64,000 nucleotides of DNA from Unio delphinus (Eukaryota > Mollusca > Bivalvia > Unionida > Unionidae). Numbering within the stretch: the first letter of the stretch is position 1; each line of letters begins with the position of its first letter. Positions 51,193 to 63,867 of this stretch are shown here, piece by piece. The notes beneath the pieces were generated by a model that was not told the DNA's origin, ran no database searches, and worked only from the letters and a program-made list of their open reading frames with translations. The DNA lies in NCBI GenBank assembly GCA_029339505.1, contig JAQISU010000114.1, positions 5,382,001 through 5,446,000 of the forward strand, written 5' to 3'. A program made the translations under genes and the position numbers.

Positions 51193-52095
51193 ACTTAACC
51201 ATCCAAATACTTACGAGAATAACAACCAGGTCCTGGGAACTGCACTTCGATGCAACTCAGAGGACGATGAACAAAATTATTGGGATGATGGCCTCAAATA
51301 AGAGATTTTCAAAGTACCAGACTGATTGCTTTCTCTTTAGGATTCTGAATAATAGTGTTCCTTCGGGTTTTGATTCTAATGCAATATCTGACATACACAT
51401 ACATGTATATACATTTAATTCACAAATTTTTACTGTTAATTTTAATTAGTGCATGTTTATAAATACCATATTTTGAAAACTGCGTTTACATAAGAAAACA
51501 TATAAAGGCATATTAAATGATGTAATTGTGATTTTGTTTTAGCTGTAAAAGTAAAATGAGTTCTTCTCAGTTTTTGTAGATCAAACGAATGAAGCAAATG
51601 GTTTAGTAGTATAATGCGTGGTTATTGTCGTGATGCAGGGAAAGTTGTTAATTTTGTCTCTGCTATTGTTTAAAGATGATAATGATTTGTGTGATTATGT
51701 TCATGTGGTAACGGTCCAGGCGAGAATAGCAGCGAAAAAGAAGATGATGGTGTGCATGTATATGTGTTATTTGGAATTCTAGCGTAGTTTTAATAATGCT
51801 GCAGTCGTATCGCTACAATGTCTGCAGTGTGGTAGTTTATCGATGTGCTTAGCATTGGGCAATATCTGCAAACATGTAGCATCATGTCCTACTTAGTCTC
51901 ATTATACTGAGGAAAAACCTACCAGACCTACCAATAACACCTAAATGCTGAGCGCCAAGCGATTAAGTGCTGGTACATTTTAAATGTTGTGGTAGCAATT
52001 GGACAGTTATCGTATGTGCTATTACTGTCTTAGTCGTTGTTGCCATTACTAATATGTTGTTTTAATGGTAATTCAAGAACTAAAAATAAGAGGAA

Positions 52096-52097
<2 letters not shown>

Positions 52098-52130
<33 letters not shown>
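52098..52130. repeat. (ATT)n microsatellite, block 3
   Basis: Shortest of the three orthologous arrays (about 11 units). Confidence 0.9.
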
Positions 52131-54654
52131 GGTAGTTTTCTTACCGAAAGGAGGAAGTAATAAAACATATAGTTTATGGACAGTAGTAGACAACTAATGA
52201 TGGCGATCACATGAGTTATGTCATATACCGCTATCACCTTCTGTAATAAGGGTTCACCTCCATCTCTTTTCCTATTAAAAATGAAAATATATAAATGTAA
52301 GAAAGAGAACTTCTAAATAGCTTTAGGACACGTATCATAATTTCGGTCATCAGAGTACTGAGTGTAGTCCTCAGAACAAAATAAACTTTCTAAACAATCA
52401 TAGTTAAATGATAAATTTCCAATTCCAAACGAATTGCCAATTTAAAATGTATACGTTATTGCAACACATATAGGGCAGAAGAAGATGCGTTCATTTATGT
52501 GAGTTTAAGTTTACGTCACGTCTCATGAAAGATATAAACATATATCACATGGCTCATGTAGCCTGCTTTAGTACGTGAAATGTGCACGGACTACAGTTTG
52601 GTGTGTCTGGAAGGTAATAAATATATATTTCAATCATTGTATTGATAATTCTGAACTTAGCATTTAACAAATGTACTTTTAACGTATGATTGGTAACATG
52701 CATTTGCTTGTTACAATATGACGAACACATTCTTCCAATTTTTGTAAATGTGTAGGACATGTGTGGGTGGCTTGTTCCATAAGGAACTTAGTTTCGTCTG
52801 CTTGATTTCCATTTTCAACACCGAAAATGCCTGCAAATCCACAATATGTGGCTTAACTCTAGGACGAAGTTACTAGAGGTAATGTACCTGATCATAGTGA
52901 TTATGGACATTGACACCAACTTTGACTGGCTTGTTACTTGCCAAAGTTAAGGTTTCCTCTACTGTTTCATCCAGTAACGAGATGTGAAACTAAAGTTACT
53001 TTGCAGAAACAGTTTTTATCATCTCTATCAACATGGCTTTAATCTTTGACTTTGGTTTGCCTCAGAATCTAGATGATTATTCCTTATACCAAGTTCATTA
53101 ATTTCATTATTCAGTCTACTAAACAGTGATAATAAATGTATAACATCAGTGTACATCGATTTTGGCTACCTCAGAAAAATGGCAATTTGAGTCAAACCCC
53201 ACAACAACAGCAATTAATCATTATTCAGTCTACTAAACAGTGATAATAAATGTATAACATCAGTGTACTTTGATTTTGGATAACCCTCAGAAAAATGGCA
53301 ACTTGAGTCAAACCCCACAACAACAGCAATTAAATGCCACTGTGAGATAGTCATTATTAACTGATCAGAATGTTTTGAACTAAACACAGACTAAAGGTAA
53401 TCATTGTTCCTTGATGGGAGTTTGTTATATTCCACGCTTCATTAGGGTTGTCATTATACCTCGATGACAATTTGTCACACTGAACGTTGCATCATCCGTG
53501 TTTGTTTTGTTGGGGAGTGGGGAAATGTATAATACTTACTAAAGCTTTTATTCCGGAGACTCATGCTGGTACTCATGTTACTACAGTTGACACAGTAGAC
53601 AAATTAGAATCGTATATCTGTAATTTAATTTAAAAAAATAATTATGTATATTTCTCTGACGCTAATTTACAAATGTTAAACATGGCTGAAAGAGATCAAG
53701 TTTAATGTCTAATGCATCCGACTGCGACATCTGTTTCTAAAAGACTCAAAGAGCAAATATCGAATCTCTAGATCTGGCTACAAATTAATCAGACACCCGA
53801 CCTATGAAATTAGCAGTATATTCTAAAAATGTATTTAGCCCATCACTTTATTATTATAATAACAATTTCATGACGAGTTTGGGTTCGGGCTAGAATCATT
53901 AAAGTTCGCTTCTGTTAAATATATGTACCTTACATGATTTTATCTCCATATAACATCATGCCCAAATTAATGCAAATAAACACTTTTTAGTTTCAAAATT
54001 TGGGATTTTACGTCATGTCTAGTTGTTTTCAAGGTCATTTTCAACTTAGTCCAGATTATATATGGAAAACATACAATACAATTTAAAATCTAAAGCAATT
54101 GTCTACTATTTGGGTATTGTATTGGTAATACAGTTGCTACTAGGAAACTATGCCTTTGTCAACCTACTAAGCCCATATCAAGAGAGTTATATTAGGTTAA
54201 CAACGCGTTTTCTATTATATGCATGAAATTAAGCTCAAATTACCAATCAACACTTCTATATCTCTCTAAATACAAATATGGCTGGAAGCCGAAGGATAAA
54301 TAAATTATATTATTCTCATTGCTCTCCTGCATGGCATTATGCTAACACCATCTTATTAATTCATGATCGTTTATAAAAGCAAAGGAATTTCCGTTTTACA
54401 TTAATAAAAATGAATTGTGTTTGGAAAAGTAAACAATTTTTGTAAACTTATTTTTATCTCTTTATATCGGCATCATATATAGTGGTCATACTAAAACAAT
54501 AATGCAAATGAGAAAAATGTAATCAAAAATGTAATGGGGAGAGAATTTACTTGTGTTGTAAAACTGTTGTAGCCTATAACCGTTCCACTACCCCACCCCC
54601 TCCGAAATGTTGAAATGACGTCTTTGAGTCTCATCTCTCCAGTTTACTAAGAAG

Positions 54655-54797
54655 TTTACTTTCGATTGGATGACTTTGACTGACTTTTGTAACTCACGTT
54701 TGGATTGGTGAAGACACTCAATCCGTTTCGATCCGCTCTTTCTCTATAAATAACCACAGTTCACGGTATTAGCTTCAACTGTTTCTCATCACAAGAC
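54655..54797 (+). promoter_or_regulatory. Promoter-like segment found only in block 3
   Basis: Between sequences that are adjacent in block 1, block 3 has about 140 extra bases with two GATTGG (inverted CCAAT) motifs (about 54663 and 54713) and TATAAATA at 54745-54752. No recognisable coding sequence follows. It may be a piece of a captured gene promoter. Confidence 0.25.
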
Positions 54798-55079
54798 GTG
54801 GACCAAAGTAGAATCTTCTACCCTTGTTTCTACCATGCTATTTCGTACTGACTTACACATGTATGTCAGAGCATCGGGACTATCACTCATATGACTGATA
54901 CAGCCTTTTGGAAGAGAAGGATATATGTGGAGAGGCAAGGTTGTTTAAAGAGAGTTCTCCTCTATGGCCAAGCAGTGAGGAGAAGTTTAAGGAAGAGAAG
55001 AAGATATGTGACATATCCTCTGTGTTAACAAGGTACTGTTAACATTACATATAACGGACCTTTTTAGGGTCACTCATAT

Positions 55080-58000
55080 GCCTCGAAAAGATATTATCTC
55101 GCTATAGTGCCCAACATTACTACTCTCAACTCTAAAATAGATGACGCAATTCCACAATGGAATATAAAGATGACCGACTGGGCTACGTTTGAAACACTCT
55201 GTAAACCTATACTAAATGAAGGATACGTTATTAAACGCTGATAATCCTATATAACATTATACATCAATTCTAATCGAGATTGCAGAAGAATATATTCCAA
55301 AGTCCTTACCGAACAGTAAAAAGACCCAAAACCCTTGGTAACTTAAGAATGTAAAGTAGCCATTAGACACCGTCCATAAGAATTTAAAAATTTTAAAAAA
55401 TCGCCAACGCCCGAATATTTAAGCAAATATCGTATTACTTGGGCTAAAACTCGATGCATAATTAAAGAATGTAAACGTGCATCATGGGATATATATATTT
55501 CTTCTTTAAACTCTCGTTCCTCACTGAAACAACGTTGGGACACTATTCAAAAAGCAATTCTATCCGACACCTGAAAACAAACAATAACAATTTTTGCTCG
55601 AAACGTGACATAGCAAATATTATGGCAGACACTTTCTCAAAACAATTCATCATCATCTAATTATTCAAAAGCGTTCCGAAGATTAAAACATAAAAAAGGT
55701 CACGTTTGAACTTCACATCCAGCAACTCTGAAAGCTATAACCAGATGTTTTCACTATTGGAGATTAGGGAGGCTTTAGACAAGGCCCATGATGAAGTTCA
55801 TTACCACTTCTTGAAACACCTCCCAGAATTATCACTAACATCTCTTCTGAAAATCTTTAATGGTTTAAGGATTGCTGGTAATGTACCTAAGAATTGGAAA
55901 ACAGAAACAGAAATAACAATTCCCAACCAAACCAGGTAAAGATATCAGAGATCCTAACAGAACAGCTATCGACCCACTGCAACAAGATGTGTGTGTAAAA
56001 GAATGGATCGAATGATTCATTCTAGGCTTCTATGGTACTTGGAAAGTAACATTTTAATATCTCCTGTTCAAAGTGGCTTCCTTTCTGGTCAAAGTATCAT
56101 GGATCATCTGGTTAGACTGGAACCATTTATTTGCGATGCATTTATCAAGAAGGAACATTTAGTAGCAATCTTCTGTGATTTAGCAAAGGCCTTTGACACA
56201 ACATGGAAGTAAGGGATACTAAATGACCTGCACGATCTGGGTCTAAAAGACCGTCTGCCCTCTTGCATATCACATTTTCTCTCGGATAGAGAATTAAAAG
56301 TACGTGTGGGCTCTACATTCTCAGATTTGCACGAGCAATAGATGGGTATGCACCAGGGCAGTATTTTATCTGTGACGTTATTTAATATAAAAATCAATAG
56401 CATCACCAAGTGTTTAGCTCCCGCTGTGGATTGCTTATTGTATGATGGCGATTTTTTAATTTGTTACCAATCAAAGCACATGCATACAACTGAAAGGCAA
56501 CTGCAACAAAATATAACAAGATCCAAATTGGGTCAGTACTAACAGTTTCAAATTTTCAAATCGAAAACAGTATGCATGCATTTATATTAGTTGGGAAGAT
56601 ATCATGATAACCCTAAACTCTCGCTGGACGGAACACTTATTCCAGTTGTTGAAGAAACATAGTTTTCAGGAATTATCTTCGACAGAAAACTGACGTTTAT
56701 TTCACACATGAATAATTTGAAAGCTAAATTCTTGAAAGTGTTAGATATACACATAGTAGTTGCGCACACTGACTGGGGTGCTGATGAAACAAAGTCATCC
56801 TCAGTGTCTATAGAACATTTTTCCGCTCCAAACTAGACTATGGTTGCGTTGTTTATGGTTCAGCTAGAAAGTCATATTTGCAAATGCTTCACGCAAATAA
56901 TCATCAGGGAGTAAAACTAGCTCTGGCAGCATTTAAGATATCTCAGTTTGAAAGCCTTCTTGCGGAAGGTAATGAACCACCTTTATCACATCGCAGAGAA
57001 ATGTATTCTGCACAGTAGGCTCTCAAATTAAGATCAAACCCTCTGATACCTTCATTTCCGGCTGTTTTTCAACCCAATACAACACTTTATACGAAAACAA
57101 ACTAAATCCGATACCTTTATTTGGCAGCGGAATGTCATGCAGCCTTGACAGTATCAAACTTGATTTCTCTACATTTCAGAAAACGTTTGTCTCATACACT
57201 ACACATGGGCTCCTTAAACAACCCAAACTACTTTTTACGTTACACGATGGGAAAAATCAGAGACAAATCCTTCCATCTTCCAGAACAGGTATCATGAACT
57301 CTTTACCGAATTTAGAAACTACACCAGAATTTATACTGGTGAATCAAAGGATGAGGAAAAGCTGCTAACAAATAACCAAAGTTCTTTTGGCAAATCATGA
57401 GTTCATTTTTTTCTCAGCTGAAATCAGAGCAATAGACCTTGCTCTGAAATTTATCGAACATAAACGTATTTTAAATAGCATTATCGTCTGTGACTCACTG
57501 TCAGTGCTTCAGTCACTACACAATCGAAGACCCAATATTAGTCAATCTCCTTGTCAACTATACGGAACTTAGTACCTCCTACAATATGGTATATTATTGG
57601 TTACCCAGCCATATTGGTAAGAAAGGTAACAAAAAAGAAGTAGATCTCGCTGCTAAGATGGCTCGATCCCAAGAACCATTAGATTTTAAACTAACGTTCA
57701 CTGATTTTAAACCTCGTATCACAAATAACCTAGGACAGAAATGGCAGTCATCCTAGAATGATGCAGTGAATAACAAATTTCACGCCATCACAACAACCTT
57801 GGGACAATGGACGATTTCCTACAGAGCCATCCGTAGTTGGAGGTAGCCATTGCAAGAATCATAATTGGTCCACTTCCACATATTAAAAAGTTAAGATACA
57901 CCAGAGTGTGTTATTTGCTATGGACCATTCACTGTTAAGCACTTTATGACCGATTTTTCCGACCTGCAACCTAAGCGTGACAAGTATTATAATGTACATG

Positions 58001-58373
58001 ACATGAAGGAACTTTTTGATACTATACATATCAATTGTGTTCTATATTTCCTGAAGGAAGTCAATCTTTATTTCAAACTATAACTTCTATACCATCACCT
58101 AGAGCAGTTTTATCTAATGTAAATACCGCCAATAATGTTCAACATCTTTTCAACTGTACTCATCAACATACACCATTTACTTTGCCCGTTGATTTTGAAG
58201 GTTTATATTTTACTGTTACTAACATCTTACTATTATGTTGAACTATTTGTTTTTTTATATCTCTGGTCGATATTAAACCTTTTAGTAATTTTAAACATAT
58301 ATAACTACCACCTATTGTATGGCGCTAAATAGCCTAAAAGTGCTGGTGCGCCGTTAAAAATCAATCAATCAAT
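55080..58373 (+). mobile_element. I-like LINE remnant, block 3 (uninterrupted copy)
   Basis: Same element as 15715-25707 but without the LTR insertion. It preserves the RT order: EIREALDKAHDE at 55760, MCKRMDRMIHSRLLWYLES at 55991, SPVQSGFLSGQSIMDHLVRLE at about 56060, IFCDLAKAFDTTWK, then MHQGSILSVTLF and YDGDFLICYQS (catalytic DD altered). RNase H pieces follow to 57760, a distal zinc-like region to about 58080, and (TCAA)n at about 58361-58373. Stops and shifts throughout. Confidence 0.8.
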
Positions 58374-58660
58374 CTATGTTAGACCTTATCTTGTATGCAA
58401 TACATACGAAAATATAAATGAAGACTTAAAAAATATAATTAGAACTTTCAACCAATTGGCTATAATTTGAAATATTATGTGCAGTACATTTGCCACGAGG
58501 AGACTGTATCTTGGTTAATTAAATTACGAACGAATGTTTCCATTACATGTTTGGAATCAATCTCAGCGGACCAATTAATACATCTTTCCTTCTCTGAATA
58601 CATACAAATTTGGCTGGAAGCTGACTCAAATTACATTATTCCTACTGCATTCATTGCTTG

Positions 58661-58811
58661 TCATTTTGTTAACAAAACCTTTTTAACTGGTGATTGTTTA
58701 TATAATCGAATTTCCGTTTTACCTGCATTAAACAATGAATATATTTTTAAAAAAGAAATTTCATAAACTTACCTTTATATGCTTCTATCGGCTGTAAAGG
58801 TCTCCTCCCTA
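58661..58811 (-). CDS. Last two exons of the receptor-like gene, block 3
   Basis: Exons 58811-58773 (39 nt, GRRPLQPIEAYK) and 58722-58661 (KTEIRLYKQSPVKK..., ending LLTK-TGA) have intact acceptors, donor and matching phase, as in block 1. Amino-acid differences between the copies leave the frame open. Upstream exons would lie beyond 59307, where the second LTR element was inserted. Confidence 0.4.
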
Positions 58812-59626
58812 CTGAAACACTAATGCAAATTAGAATCGTATAATCTAACCGCTTTACTAGGAAGAGGCATAATAACGTTAGGGGTGATGGAGTTTTTCGA
58901 TAGGTAAATTATCGAAGATCCATATAGGGTCATTTTAGAATTGTAACTTGTTTATTATTTAATTTTCTTTGAAGTGTTTTTCTAGATGTATGGAAAGCAC
59001 GATACGTTTCTATCCACAATATTATCATATAGTAACTACATTTGTCTTCAACTGTACCATAAAATCCTATTTCCCCTTCGGACTCCCCGTTTGATGCATC
59101 CTATTTCTCTTTTGCTAAGATCAAGACAAAGAATTTTTTGTCAAACATAAATTGAATACGCTTCATATATATTAAAAAAAACTGGCTTTATAATCTACCG
59201 TATTTCTCTTACGAGTACACCCTGCACTAGTAAATCAATGTATTGGAAATAACAGCCGGACAGACACTATGTCTACGACCGTCTCCATTACTTGTCAAAT
59301 TTACAATTGTCACATGATAGACCGAGTCGGGACTGGATTAGTGAAGACACGGAAAGCAACTGCGTTAATAAGATGTTTATTTTATAAACGCAATTTTAAA
59401 AATCAACTCTGACACCAATATTTTACAAAATATAAGAAAAAATATATTTAAATAAATATTCCTAACATGGAACTATGAATTTTAGTAACGTAATGACAAA
59501 AAAGTATATGAATGAATTTACAAATATGAATATATATAAAAGGCTCGTATAACGAGATAGATGCAAATATGCAAAGAATGCGTCGTCAATATGACGAGAC
59601 TAGAATGAAGATATTAAATAATTAAT

Positions 59627-60227
59627 ACGTCGTCCATATGACGAGACATATGCAATCGTGAACCCTAAATTCTGAAGTTCTCGTTCATGGGACGAGATTT
59701 GAGTAGAATGGAATTATGCAGGTGTCGTTCATATAACGAGACTGCAAAGAAGGTATTAAATAAATAATACGTCGTCCATATGACGAGATATATGCAATTG
59801 TGAACCCTAAATTCTGAAGTTCTCGTTCATGGAACGAGATTTGTGTAGAATGAAATTATGCAGGTGTCGTTCATATAACGAGACTGCAAAGAAGATATTA
59901 ACTAAATAATACGTCGTCCATATGACGAGACATACGCAATCGTGAACCCTAAATTCTGAAGTTCTCGTTCATGGGGCGAGATTTGTGTAGAATGAAATTA
60001 TGCAGGTGTCGTTCATATAACGAGACTGCAAAGAAGGTATTAAATAAATAATACGTCGTCCATATGACGAGATATATGCAATTGTGAACCCTAAATTCTG
60101 AAGTTCTCGTTCATGGAACGAGATTTGTGTAGAATGAAATTATGCAGGTGTCGTTCATATAACGAGACTGCAAAGAAGATATTAACTAAATAATACGTCG
60201 TCCATATGACGAGATATATGCAGCATA
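59627..60227. repeat. 142-bp tandem repeat array with TCGTyCAT-centred hairpins
   Basis: The start ACGTCGTCCATATGACGAG recurs at 59627, 59769, 59911, 60053 and 60195, exactly 142 bp apart. Each unit holds three short palindromes with loop CAT/CATAT and stems such as CTCGTTC/GAACGAG, TCGTT/AACGA and CGTC/GACG. One or two extra motifs lie upstream from 59545. Confidence 0.95.
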
Positions 60228-60520
60228 CGTAAGCACCATACACAGGCGCCACACACGGGCATTACACGGTCAGCATAGACAAGCCCACACACGTAGTCAC
60301 CACAACATGGCACCACACACGCAGTTACCACAACACTGCACCACAACACGTCACCACACACGCAGTTACCACAACACTGCACCACTTCAGCACAACACGT
60401 CACCACACAACGTCAGCACAACACTTCGTCAGCTCTTTTAGCTGATAGATTTCTCAGTTTAGGATGGATGCGTTTCCGACAAGACTACATCGTAATGTGA
60501 TTTCTGTCTTATAATTTCGT

Positions 60521-60530
60521 CCTTATATAC
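60521..60530 (-). promoter_or_regulatory. TATA-like box of LTR 2 (GTATATAAGG)
   Basis: Identical decamer to that of LTR 1 at a comparable distance from the internal edge, although the LTRs are otherwise dissimilar. Confidence 0.5.
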
Positions 60531-60748
60531 CCCTAGCTGTGACAGATATGCGCAGCTAGGTACTTTAAACTGCAGGCAATTTCGCACATGCAGCATGAGC
60601 TGAGCGTTCACTCATTATGCCGAAATAACTAAAAAGCCCATAAAATAATAAACTACCCTCGGTAAGGCTGTACGCAGTAACGAAATCGAGACTAGATTTG
60701 TGACCACATATACATATTGAACAGAGTCGTATACAATTCCGTGACATA

Positions 60749-60757
60749 CCTCCCCCC
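60749..60757 (-). other. Polypurine tract of element 2
   Basis: GGGGGGAGG on the minus strand, 2 bp before the LTR edge; same as in element 1. Confidence 0.8.
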
Positions 60758-60882
60758 TTCAAAAAAAAGTGGAAACACTTTTAGAAAAACACGGAATTGT
60801 CACAGAAAAATATGAAATGAGACGTTATTTACATTACAGCAATAACGTGATACAATGAAGGAATAAAAAAAAAACTTGCAAA

Positions 60883-60918
60883 TCACAGTCTGCTTAAGTA
60901 ATCAGCCCCTACATTTTC
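60883..60918 (-). other. Fossil of RNase H C-terminus (ENVGADYLSRL) in element 2
   Basis: Overlapping the integrase stop (60909-60911) in the +1 frame, the minus strand reads ENVGADYLSRL then TGA. It is the counterpart of 18584-18631 in element 1 and marks the 3' edge of the same RT-RNase H deletion. Confidence 0.75.
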
Positions 60919-62015
60919 CCACGACTAGGTCTCTCCACATAACTCTTTAACATATTGGCATGAAATATTCTCATCCTACCTCCAATGTCAATTCGGTAAT
61001 CCATTTCACCCATGACCTGTTTAACCTCATACGGCCCTTTCCATTGGACCAATAATTTGTTTCTACTAGTAGGGAGTAGCACCAACACACGATCACCCAC
61101 GTCGAATTTCCTACTTTGCGTTCCCCGGTTGTAATATTTCGCGTACTTGCGACCAGATTTCACAAGCTCGTCGTGTGCCATCCGACACGTGCTTTCTAAT
61201 CTCTCGCGTAAGTCTACGACGTACTGGTAGGTGGTTTTAACCTCTCCTTCTGCGACATCACCTGACCATAGTTCGCGCAGAATCCGCATAGGACCCCGAA
61301 TTGCCCTACCGTATAGCAATTCAAACGGCGAGAATCCCAAACTCTCGTGCGGTACCTCGCGATACGCGAACAAAATCGCGTTTAAATATCTGTCCCAATC
61401 TCGCGGTTTCTCCGCGCACATTCGACGGAGCATTTGTTTTAATGTGCCGTTAAATCTCTCTACCAATCCATTACACATGGGGTGATACGGTGTAGTGCGC
61501 AACTGTTTAATTGACAACAACCTACTAATTTCTGACATTAGTTCGGAGGTAAACTGGGCTCCGCAATCTGTTAGGATTTCCTCAGGTACCCCTACCCTAC
61601 TGAACATGTCGACAAGTGCCTCAGCCACGCGTTCAGTTTCAATTGATGGTAATGCTATCGCTTCTGGGTATCTAGTAGCATAATCCACTAGAGTGAGGAT
61701 ATATCGGTTTTTCCTATCTGTAATAGGAAATATGGGTCCCACAATATCAACGGCTACCCTTTTAAATGGGGTATCTATAAGAGGCATTTTACCTAAAGGT
61801 ACTCTGGTATTTCTTCCCTTTGACACAGTCTTTTGGCAAACGTCGCACGACCGACAAAATCGTGCTACGTCACCGTTTACTCCAGGCCAATAAAACTCTC
61901 TTAAAACTCTGTCTGTTGTTTTTCTCATGCCTAAATGACCTGCCATACTAGACTCATGCGCTACTCTCAATACATGTGACCTGAATTTCTGAGGGACAAC
62001 TAATTGAAGATACTT
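60909..62015 (-). CDS. Integrase of element 2
   Basis: Open frame after the poly-C tract, through the zinc domain (HESSMAGHLGMRKTT, CRSCDVC), the DD35E core (VDIVGP, ILTDCGAQF, LVERFNGT) and the GPY/F module (LLVQWKGPYEV). It ends FHANMLKSY plus ten residues at TAG. By eye it is roughly 85-90 percent identical to element 1 over the core. It belongs to the Gag-protease frame upstream, from which it is separated by the homopolymer at 62016-62031. It is the only integrase region here without a shift near the TTYQ site. Confidence 0.88.
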   Translation of the reverse strand, partial: KYLQLVVPQKFRSHVLRVAHESSMAGHLGMRKTTDRVLREFYWPGVNGDVARFCRSCDVCQKTVSKGRNTRVPLGKMPLIDTPFKRVAVDIVGPIFPITDRKNRYILTLVDYATRYPEAIALPSIETERVAEALVDMFSRVGVPEEILTDCGAQFTSELMSEISRLLSIKQLRTTPYHPMCNGLVERFNGTLKQMLRRMCAEKPRDWDRYLNAILFAYREVPHESLGFSPFELLYGRAIRGPMRILRELWSGDVAEGEVKTTYQYVVDLRERLESTCRMAHDELVKSGRKYAKYYNRGTQSRKFDVGDRVLVLLPTSRNKLLVQWKGPYEVKQVMGEMDYRIDIGGRMRIFHANMLKSYVERPSRGKM

Positions 62016-62031
62016 CCCCCCCCCCCCCCCC
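62016..62031. repeat. C16 homopolymer that breaks the Gag-integrase frame
   Basis: Sixteen C on the plus strand (G on the coding strand) lie at a point where element 1 encodes AREGKSYWQ. Upstream and downstream frames differ by one. This may be replication slippage or a sequencing error in a homopolymer. Confidence 0.85.
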
Positions 62032-63867
62032 TCGCGTGCTAAATTCTCTGTACATTAAACCCTTGGTACGTACGAATTTAGAGCTCCCACCGCCCTTACA
62101 ACATTTCGCGGTACCCGACAAGATTCTCTCTGCGAGTGCGCATAAAGACTCGTCCTGACTTTGCTCACGTGTAAACTCATCACGTGAGATATCGGTTACG
62201 GCTTCCGGAACTTTCAATTTAAGTAGCGGCTTTTTATCCGCCTGCGCTCTAGTTTCGACGGCTTGCACGATGGGAAACCGGAAATCAGAGAGGGTTGGGA
62301 GTCTGGATCCCTCGACATTTCCTATGGTTAAATCATATATAGGGTTTTCCATGCACAGTGCTTCCACAGTCCCATTCAGAAAGGGCGTCTCTATTTCTAT
62401 TCTGGCAACGGGGACGTGATCGATTGTTCTATTTAACAACATACAATGGGATTTCCAACCAAGCATTTGGTCTTCCCTAACGAGACTTCGCTTTACCACA
62501 ACACCCGTGCACCCGGTGTCGCGTAAGACAGTGACTGTTTGTCCGTTGGCGGTACCTGTAGCAGTCGGCACCCTCGCCTCTGGGAAAAAGCACGTGCCGA
62601 TGGACTGGATAACGTCATGACCGACCTGCACACGCGATCTGGAATTGTAGACCTTACTCGCGTTATTAGATTCAGACCCTTCGCGAGAAAGACCATCGCG
62701 CTTGCCACCTCCTGACCACGCTCTGCTTTCAATAGCAACCGCAACTTTCGGGACGAAACTCTTCCTCTTCGGACAATCGGGGGTGATGTGGCCGAATTCC
62801 TTACAAGTGAAACATTGTTTATCACTACGATAGGAACCCTTCCCAGATTGAAAATTTCCACCTTTATAGGTTCCAAGTTTCTCGGGTTCTCTGAGTCTCT
62901 GATCTTGATAACCTCCCTTGTTATCCCTTAAAATTACATTCTGGGTTCCTCCTCGGGCTTCGGCAAAATAGTCTGCTTGGGTAGCCATATCGGATACATT
63001 ACTTAAAGACTTTTCCCTCAGGAATAAATACAATTCCCTACCACAAATGTCTAACAACTGGTCCCTAAGTAAAAAATCGGTAAGACCCTCGAATGTTTTT
63101 TGTACCTTGCCACATTCAATCCACCGTTGGAAATAATTTCCGGTCCTACATATAAACTGGGCAAATGTCTCACCTTTTTCGGGCTTACTTGATTTAAACT
63201 TTTTACGGAACCCTTGTTCCGTCAGCTCATATCTTTTAAGGAGTGCCTCTTTTAATGTGTCGTAGTTCATTGCGTCATTTACGGGTAGACGCGAATACAC
63301 ATCTAGCGCTTTACCTTTAAGCAATGCGCTGAGATGGAGCGCCCAATTTTCCCTTTGCCATTTCTGGATGGTGGCATATCGCTCGAACCTATGCAGATAA
63401 CTATCTAAATTGTCCTTGTCATCATCAAGAGGGGGTAATTTAGGGCCTTTTAACTTAGAATCGTGTTGCCCATCCTTCTTAGCCTCTAATAATTCAAATT
63501 TCCTTTTGTGTTCCTTTTCCATATTCCTGTCTTCTAACTCAATAGCTTCTAACCTTGCTCGTTTCTCCCCCTCTGACTTTCTTTCCTCAAGTTCTCGTAC
63601 TTGTTCTATTCTTTCCCTTTCTGCATCCCTTTCCCATCCTATCCTTTCCTTCTCTGCCTGTTTTTCTAACTCTATCTTTTTTTCCTTAAATACCATCTTT
63701 TCCCTTTCAAAGGCGATTTGTATTTCGACCTTTTCCTTCTCTATATCCCTTTCCTTTACCCTTTGATCCCTTTCCCGAGCCTGCTCCTCCTGAACAAAAT
63801 TTCTAAGGATCTCCCCCTCATACCCAAACTGTTTGCCCAACTCCACTAGATCTTTGAGTGACGACAT
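62032..63867 (-). CDS. Gag-protease of GmR1-like element 2
   Basis: Start chosen at the ATG 63867-63865 (MSSLKDLVELG), matching element 1, although an in-frame ATG exists at 63921. Residues about 28-140 are a charged helix (EKEKVEIQ, EKKIELEKQAEKERI). A SCAN-like capsid spans about 145-310 (YELTEQGFRKKF, FLLRDQLL). The zinc knuckle CFTCKEFGHITPDC starts at residue 352. The protease is RDTGCTGVV with Asp 450. Protease is followed at once by the pre-integrase linker (VETRAQ), with no RT. A leader of at least 130 bp lies upstream in the window. Confidence 0.9.

Larger units (their letters stand above)
59308..60746 (-). repeat. 3' LTR of element 2
   Basis: 1439 bp, TGTCACATGATAG to CCGTGACA. It contains a 142-bp tandem array, a strand-biased CAC-rich region (60225-60420) with two copies of a roughly 48-bp unit, and GTATATAAGG (minus) at 60521-60530. 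Confidence 0.9.

Noticed and set aside
59627..60227. Regular 142-bp repeats with palindromes resembling a CRISPR array
   Set aside because: The units are contiguous tandem repeats without unique spacers, inside a eukaryotic LTR; no cas genes.
60182..60406. Cys/Val-rich minus-strand frame in LTR 2
   Set aside because: Produced by the CAC-rich short repeats, with no domain and no counterpart in LTR 1.
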